Shown one piece after another: positions 60,156 through 64,000 of a DNA stretch of 64,000 nt. The stretch spans positions 1 to 64,000 of the forward strand of contig NZ_JALEGT010000072.1 of assembly GCF_022763305.1 (NCBI RefSeq), in the 5' to 3' direction. Position 1 is the stretch's first letter; every line of letters starts with the position of its first letter. Below the pieces are notes generated by a model. It saw only the letters and a program-made list of their open reading frames with translations, searched no databases and had not been told where the DNA came from. Both the position numbers and the translations under genes were made by a program. This DNA is from Marivita sp. (GTDB lineage Bacteria; Pseudomonadota; Alphaproteobacteria; Rhodobacterales; Rhodobacteraceae).

Positions 60156-60901
60156 GCTTCTTCCCCCAGATAGGCCTCGCGTACGGCGCGGCTCTGACGG
60201 ATCTCGTCGACCGTGCCTGTGGCGATCACCTGACCATAGACCAGCACGCTGATCCGGTCGGCGAGGGCAAAGACGGCGTCCATGTCGTGTTCGACCAGCA
60301 GGATCGGAGCCTCTGTCCTGAGTTGGTCAAGGAACGCGGTCAAAAGTTTTGACCCTTCCGCCCCAAGCCCGGCCATCGGTTCGTCCATGACAAAGGCTTT
60401 GGGTGACAGGGTCAGCGCCACGGCGACTTCAAGCTGACGGCGTTGCCCGTGTGACAGCTCGGCACAGCGCGTGTGCCGGTGCTCGATCAGTCCAACACGT
60501 TCCAGCGCCGCTTCTGCCTTGGCGGTCAGGGATGCGTCCGACAGCGCCCGCGACCAGAAGCGCCATGGATTGCCCGATGCCCCCAAAGCGCCCAGCACGA
60601 CATTCTCAAGCACGCTGTCTTCCATCGCCAGCGCCGAGATTTGGAAGGTGCGCCCCAAACCAGCCCGCGCGCGGGCCTGCGTGCTGTCCAGCGTCACCTC
60701 GCGCCCCAACAGATGCACCGATCCTGCGTCCGGCCGCAAACCACCGCAGATCTGCGCGATCAAGGTCGACTTGCCTGCGCCGTTCGGGCCGATGATGGCG
60801 TGGATTTCCCCTGAGCGCAGGTCGATGGACACATCGTCGGTCGCGGTCAAAGCGCCGAAGCTCTTGCGCAGATTGCGCGTGGCAAGGATTGGCTCAGACA
60901 T
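60152..60901 (-). CDS. livG: branched-chain amino acid-type ABC transporter ATP-binding protein (LivG)
   Basis: IGPNGAGKSTLIAQICGG; AFVMDEPMAGLG; LLVEHDMDAVFALADRI. Confidence 0.9.
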   Translation of the reverse strand: MSEPILATRNLRKSFGALTATDDVSIDLRSGEIHAIIGPNGAGKSTLIAQICGGLRPDAGSVHLLGREVTLDSTQARARAGLGRTFQISALAMEDSVLENVVLGALGASGNPWRFWSRALSDASLTAKAEAALERVGLIEHRHTRCAELSHGQRRQLEVAVALTLSPKAFVMDEPMAGLGAEGSKLLTAFLDQLRTEAPILLVEHDMDAVFALADRISVLVYGQVIATGTVDEIRQSRAVREAYLGEEA

Positions 60902-61877
60902 GCGCGCCCTCCTTGCCGGTCAGAAGGCCAATGATCCCACCGCGCGCAAACAGCACGATCGCCAGCAGGATCAGGCCCAGATAAACGTGCCAGAACTCGG
61001 TCAGGGCACCCAGCCAATGCTCTAGCGCCACAAAGAGGCACGCCCCGATGACGGGGCCATAAAGCCGACTAACGCCGCCAATGATGATGAGCACGATCAA
61101 TTCGCCTGAAAGCTGCCAACTGAACATGGTGGGCGACACGAACCGGTTGAGATCGGCAAAAAGCGCCCCCGCGAGCCCGGTGATCGCGCCCGAGATCACA
61201 AATGCCACCAGCTTGAGCCGCATCGGGTTCAGGCCCACGGTCTCGACCCGCGTCGGCACCTGCCGGGCGGCGTTCAGTGCCAGACCGAACGGCGCGTTCT
61301 GAAGCTGGGCGTTCAGGAACAGGACAATGCAGAGCAGCACAAAGCACAGGCCGAAGAAATGGATCGGCACCAGCGTGTTCAGGCCGGGAAAGCCGTTGCG
61401 CACATAGATCGACAGCCCGTCTTCGCCGCCATAGGTGCTCCAGGAAATGGCGAAGTAGTAGAACATCTGCCCGAAAGCGAGGGTGATCATGATGAAATAG
61501 ACACCCGAGGTGCGCAGGCTCAGCAGACCAATGATCCACGCGGCAAGGGCGGACACGACGACCGCCGCCAGCCAGATGATCGGCATGGATTTCGTGCCGG
61601 CAAGGCTTAGCCCGAACAGATCGAGAGAGGTATAGGTCTGCGCGTGATAGGCGAGGATACCCATCGCATAACCGCCCAGACCAAAGAACACCGCGTGCCC
61701 AAGGCTCACCAGCCCGCCGATACCAAGCGCGATGTTCAGACCGACGGCGGCGATCGCAAGGATCACGGCGCGCGTCACAAGGGTGATCGTGAATGGCTCA
61801 TCGACGACAATGGCCCAAAGTGGCACCGCCAGAAGCCCCGCGAACACGATCCAGTTGACCAGCCGTTCCGGGATCAT
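60894..61877 (-). CDS. livM: branched-chain amino acid-type ABC permease (LivM)
   Basis: NIALGIGGLVSLGHAVFFGLGGYAMGILAYH. Confidence 0.9.
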   Translation of the reverse strand: MIPERLVNWIVFAGLLAVPLWAIVVDEPFTITLVTRAVILAIAAVGLNIALGIGGLVSLGHAVFFGLGGYAMGILAYHAQTYTSLDLFGLSLAGTKSMPIIWLAAVVVSALAAWIIGLLSLRTSGVYFIMITLAFGQMFYYFAISWSTYGGEDGLSIYVRNGFPGLNTLVPIHFFGLCFVLLCIVLFLNAQLQNAPFGLALNAARQVPTRVETVGLNPMRLKLVAFVISGAITGLAGALFADLNRFVSPTMFSWQLSGELIVLIIIGGVSRLYGPVIGACLFVALEHWLGALTEFWHVYLGLILLAIVLFARGGIIGLLTGKEGAHV

Positions 61878-62794
61878 GCGCGCGCTCCGAACAATCCGGT
61901 GGGTCGCCAGATCAGCACAAGGCTCATTAGGATGTAGATCGCCATGGAGGCCAGCGCCGATCCGGTCTGTGTGGCAGCCCCCGGCTCCATGAACAGTTTG
62001 AACAGTTCCGGCAGGAAGATGCCCCCCAGCGTGTCGGTCAGCCCCACCAGCAAAGCGCCGATGAAGGCGCCCTTGATCGACCCGATTCCGCCGATCACGA
62101 TCACGACGAAGGCCAGGATCAGAACGGGTTCGCCCATGCCCACCTGCACCGACTGGATCGCCCCAACCAATGCGCCCGCCAACCCGGCCAGCGCGGCACC
62201 AATGGCAAAGACCAGCGTGTAGAGCAGACGGATGTCTACGCCCAATGCGGCGATCATCTCGCGGTCATTCTCGCCCGCGCGGATCTGGATGCCGATGCGC
62301 GTGCGTTCGATCAGGGCCCACAGCCCAAGCCCCACCAGCAGTCCTACGGCAATCAGCGTCAGACGGTAGAGCGGATATTGAATGCCACCGGGCAGGGTGA
62401 CGGGGCCGGACAGGTAATCCGGAATGTCGAGGAACAGCGGGAAAGAGCCAAAGAGCCAACGTGTGCCTTCGGAAAAGATCAGGATGAGTGCGAAGGTCGC
62501 GAGCACTTGATCCAGATGCGCCTTTCCGTAAAGACGTCGGATCACCGTCATCTCGATCAATGCTCCGGCGATGGCGGCCACGGCCAAGGCGGCACCCAGA
62601 GCCAGCACAAACGATCCCGTCGCGCCCGCCACAGCGGCGGCGGCAAACGCGCCGATCATGTAGAGCGATCCGTGCGCGAGGTTGATCAGGCCCATCACGC
62701 CAAAGATCAGCGTCAGCCCCGCTGCCATGAGAAACAGCATGACGCCGAATTGCAGCCCGTTGAGGACCTGCTCGATGATCAGAAGTGTCGACAT
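61874..62794 (-). CDS. livH: branched-chain amino acid-type ABC permease (LivH)
   Basis: GLQFGVMLFLMAAGLTLIFGVMGLINLAHGSLYMIGAF. Confidence 0.9.
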   Translation of the reverse strand: MSTLLIIEQVLNGLQFGVMLFLMAAGLTLIFGVMGLINLAHGSLYMIGAFAAAAVAGATGSFVLALGAALAVAAIAGALIEMTVIRRLYGKAHLDQVLATFALILIFSEGTRWLFGSFPLFLDIPDYLSGPVTLPGGIQYPLYRLTLIAVGLLVGLGLWALIERTRIGIQIRAGENDREMIAALGVDIRLLYTLVFAIGAALAGLAGALVGAIQSVQVGMGEPVLILAFVVIVIGGIGSIKGAFIGALLVGLTDTLGGIFLPELFKLFMEPGAATQTGSALASMAIYILMSLVLIWRPTGLFGARA

Positions 62795-62848
62795 GCCTGC
62801 CCGAAACCCGATGTGCCGGGGCAGGACCCCGGCACGCCGTGTGATGTC

Positions 62849-63979
62849 TTACATCTTGCAATCGGCAGCGTAGACGTCGCCGTGGTTCTCAAGGGCGGTG
62901 CCGATGATCTTGTTGGTGAAGACATCGCCTTCCTTGATGACCTCACGCGCATAGATCGTCTGGATCGGGTGATGGTTCGGCCCGAACTTGAACTCCCCGC
63001 GGGTGCTGTCGAAATCCGCCGCCCGCAGTGCCTCGCGGAAGGCATCGGCGTCGGATACGTCGGCTTTCTCAAGCGCCGACAGGATCAGATTCGCCGTGTC
63101 AAAGCCCTGGCTTGCATAAAGCGACGGCAGACGCCCGTATTCGGCCTGGAAGCTTTCGACAAAGGCCGCGTTGGTCGGGTTGTCGATGTCCTTGTTCCAC
63201 TGGCTGGTGTTCACCACGCCAAGCGCCGCGTCACCGACCGCTTGCAGGATGCCCTGATCAAAGCTGAAGGCCGGTCCCACGACGGGCAGATCGACACCGC
63301 TGTCGGCATATTGCTTGAGGAAGGAAATCCCCATCCCGCCGGGCAGGAAGAAGAACACGCTGTCGGCGCCAGAGGCGCGGATCTGCGCGATCTCGGCGGC
63401 ATAGTCCGTCTGGCCTAGCTGGGTGTAAACTTCACCCGCCAGTTCACCCTTGAACATGCGCTTAAATCCGGTCAGCGCGTCCTGACCCGCCGGGTAGTTC
63501 GGCGCGAGGATGAAGGTGTTGGAATAGCCAGCCGAGGTCGCATAGGCGCCCGCCGCTTCATGCAGGTTGTCGTTCTGCCATGCCACGTTGAAGTAATTCT
63601 GGTGGCAGCCCTGGCCGGCCAGCGCCGAGGGGCCTGCGTTCGGGGACAGGTAGAACTTGCCCTGCGCGGTGACGCTCGGGATCACGGCCATGGCAAGGTT
63701 CGACCAGATGATCCCGGTCAGGATGTCGACACGTTCTGACTGGACCATCTTGTCGGCCAGTTGCACGGCGATGTCCGGCTTCTGCTGGTCATCCTCGATC
63801 ACGACTTCGATGTCATCCCGGCCCGACTGACCGATGGCCAGCATGAAGCCATCGCGCACGTCGATGCCAAGGCCCGCGCCGCCGCCGGACAGGGTTGTGA
63901 TCATGCCGATCTTGGTTTCGGCAAAGGCGGATGTCGCGCCAATCGCCAAGGCCGCAGTGGCCATCAATAGCTTTTTCAT
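62849..63979 (-). CDS. ABC transporter substrate-binding protein (branched-chain amino acid/amide type)
   Basis: Signal peptide MKKLLMATAALAIGATSAFA; ETKIGMITTLSGGGAGLGIDVRDGFMLA; heads livHMGF. Confidence 0.9.
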   Translation of the reverse strand: MKKLLMATAALAIGATSAFAETKIGMITTLSGGGAGLGIDVRDGFMLAIGQSGRDDIEVVIEDDQQKPDIAVQLADKMVQSERVDILTGIIWSNLAMAVIPSVTAQGKFYLSPNAGPSALAGQGCHQNYFNVAWQNDNLHEAAGAYATSAGYSNTFILAPNYPAGQDALTGFKRMFKGELAGEVYTQLGQTDYAAEIAQIRASGADSVFFFLPGGMGISFLKQYADSGVDLPVVGPAFSFDQGILQAVGDAALGVVNTSQWNKDIDNPTNAAFVESFQAEYGRLPSLYASQGFDTANLILSALEKADVSDADAFREALRAADFDSTRGEFKFGPNHHPIQTIYAREVIKEGDVFTNKIIGTALENHGDVYAADCKM

Positions 63980-64000
63980 CTGGTTCTCCCCGTTGTGACT

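Noticed and set aside
62378-63418. 346-aa plus-strand ORF opposite livH/substrate-binding protein
   Set aside because: Antisense shadow; Gln/Arg/His-rich with no domain

Overview
Gene-dense, GC-rich chromosomal backbone of an alphaproteobacterium, most likely Rhodobacteraceae/Roseobacter-like (inferred from the pckA-chvI-chvG-hprK-rapZ-EIIA-HPr order, etfBA, lrp/ald and livJHMGF). I call about 65 CDS, one tRNA-Gln(UUG) and several intrinsic-terminator-like hairpins. I saw no IS element, prophage, CRISPR array or rRNA. The least ordinary material is: (1) a two-gene H-NOX + HNOBA-GGDEF module (56291-57903) whose H-NOX protein appears to have lost the proximal heme histidine and the YxSxR motif; (2) two perfect alphaproteobacterial LexA-type boxes (GTTC-N7-GTTC), one abutting the start of an orphan ImuA-like gene (39579-39593) and one upstream of a small VOC protein (33696-33710); (3) a four-EF-hand secreted protein / ECF sigma / membrane protein / periplasmic sensor cluster (50102-52068); (4) a diguanylate cyclase with a degenerate receiver domain (52084-53481); (5) an inverted repeat that would bury the Shine-Dalgarno of a short ORF (35644-35670); (6) repeated motifs upstream of pckA/chvI and operator-like palindromes upstream of several metabolic genes. 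Family calls come from reading the translations by eye; no database search was run.
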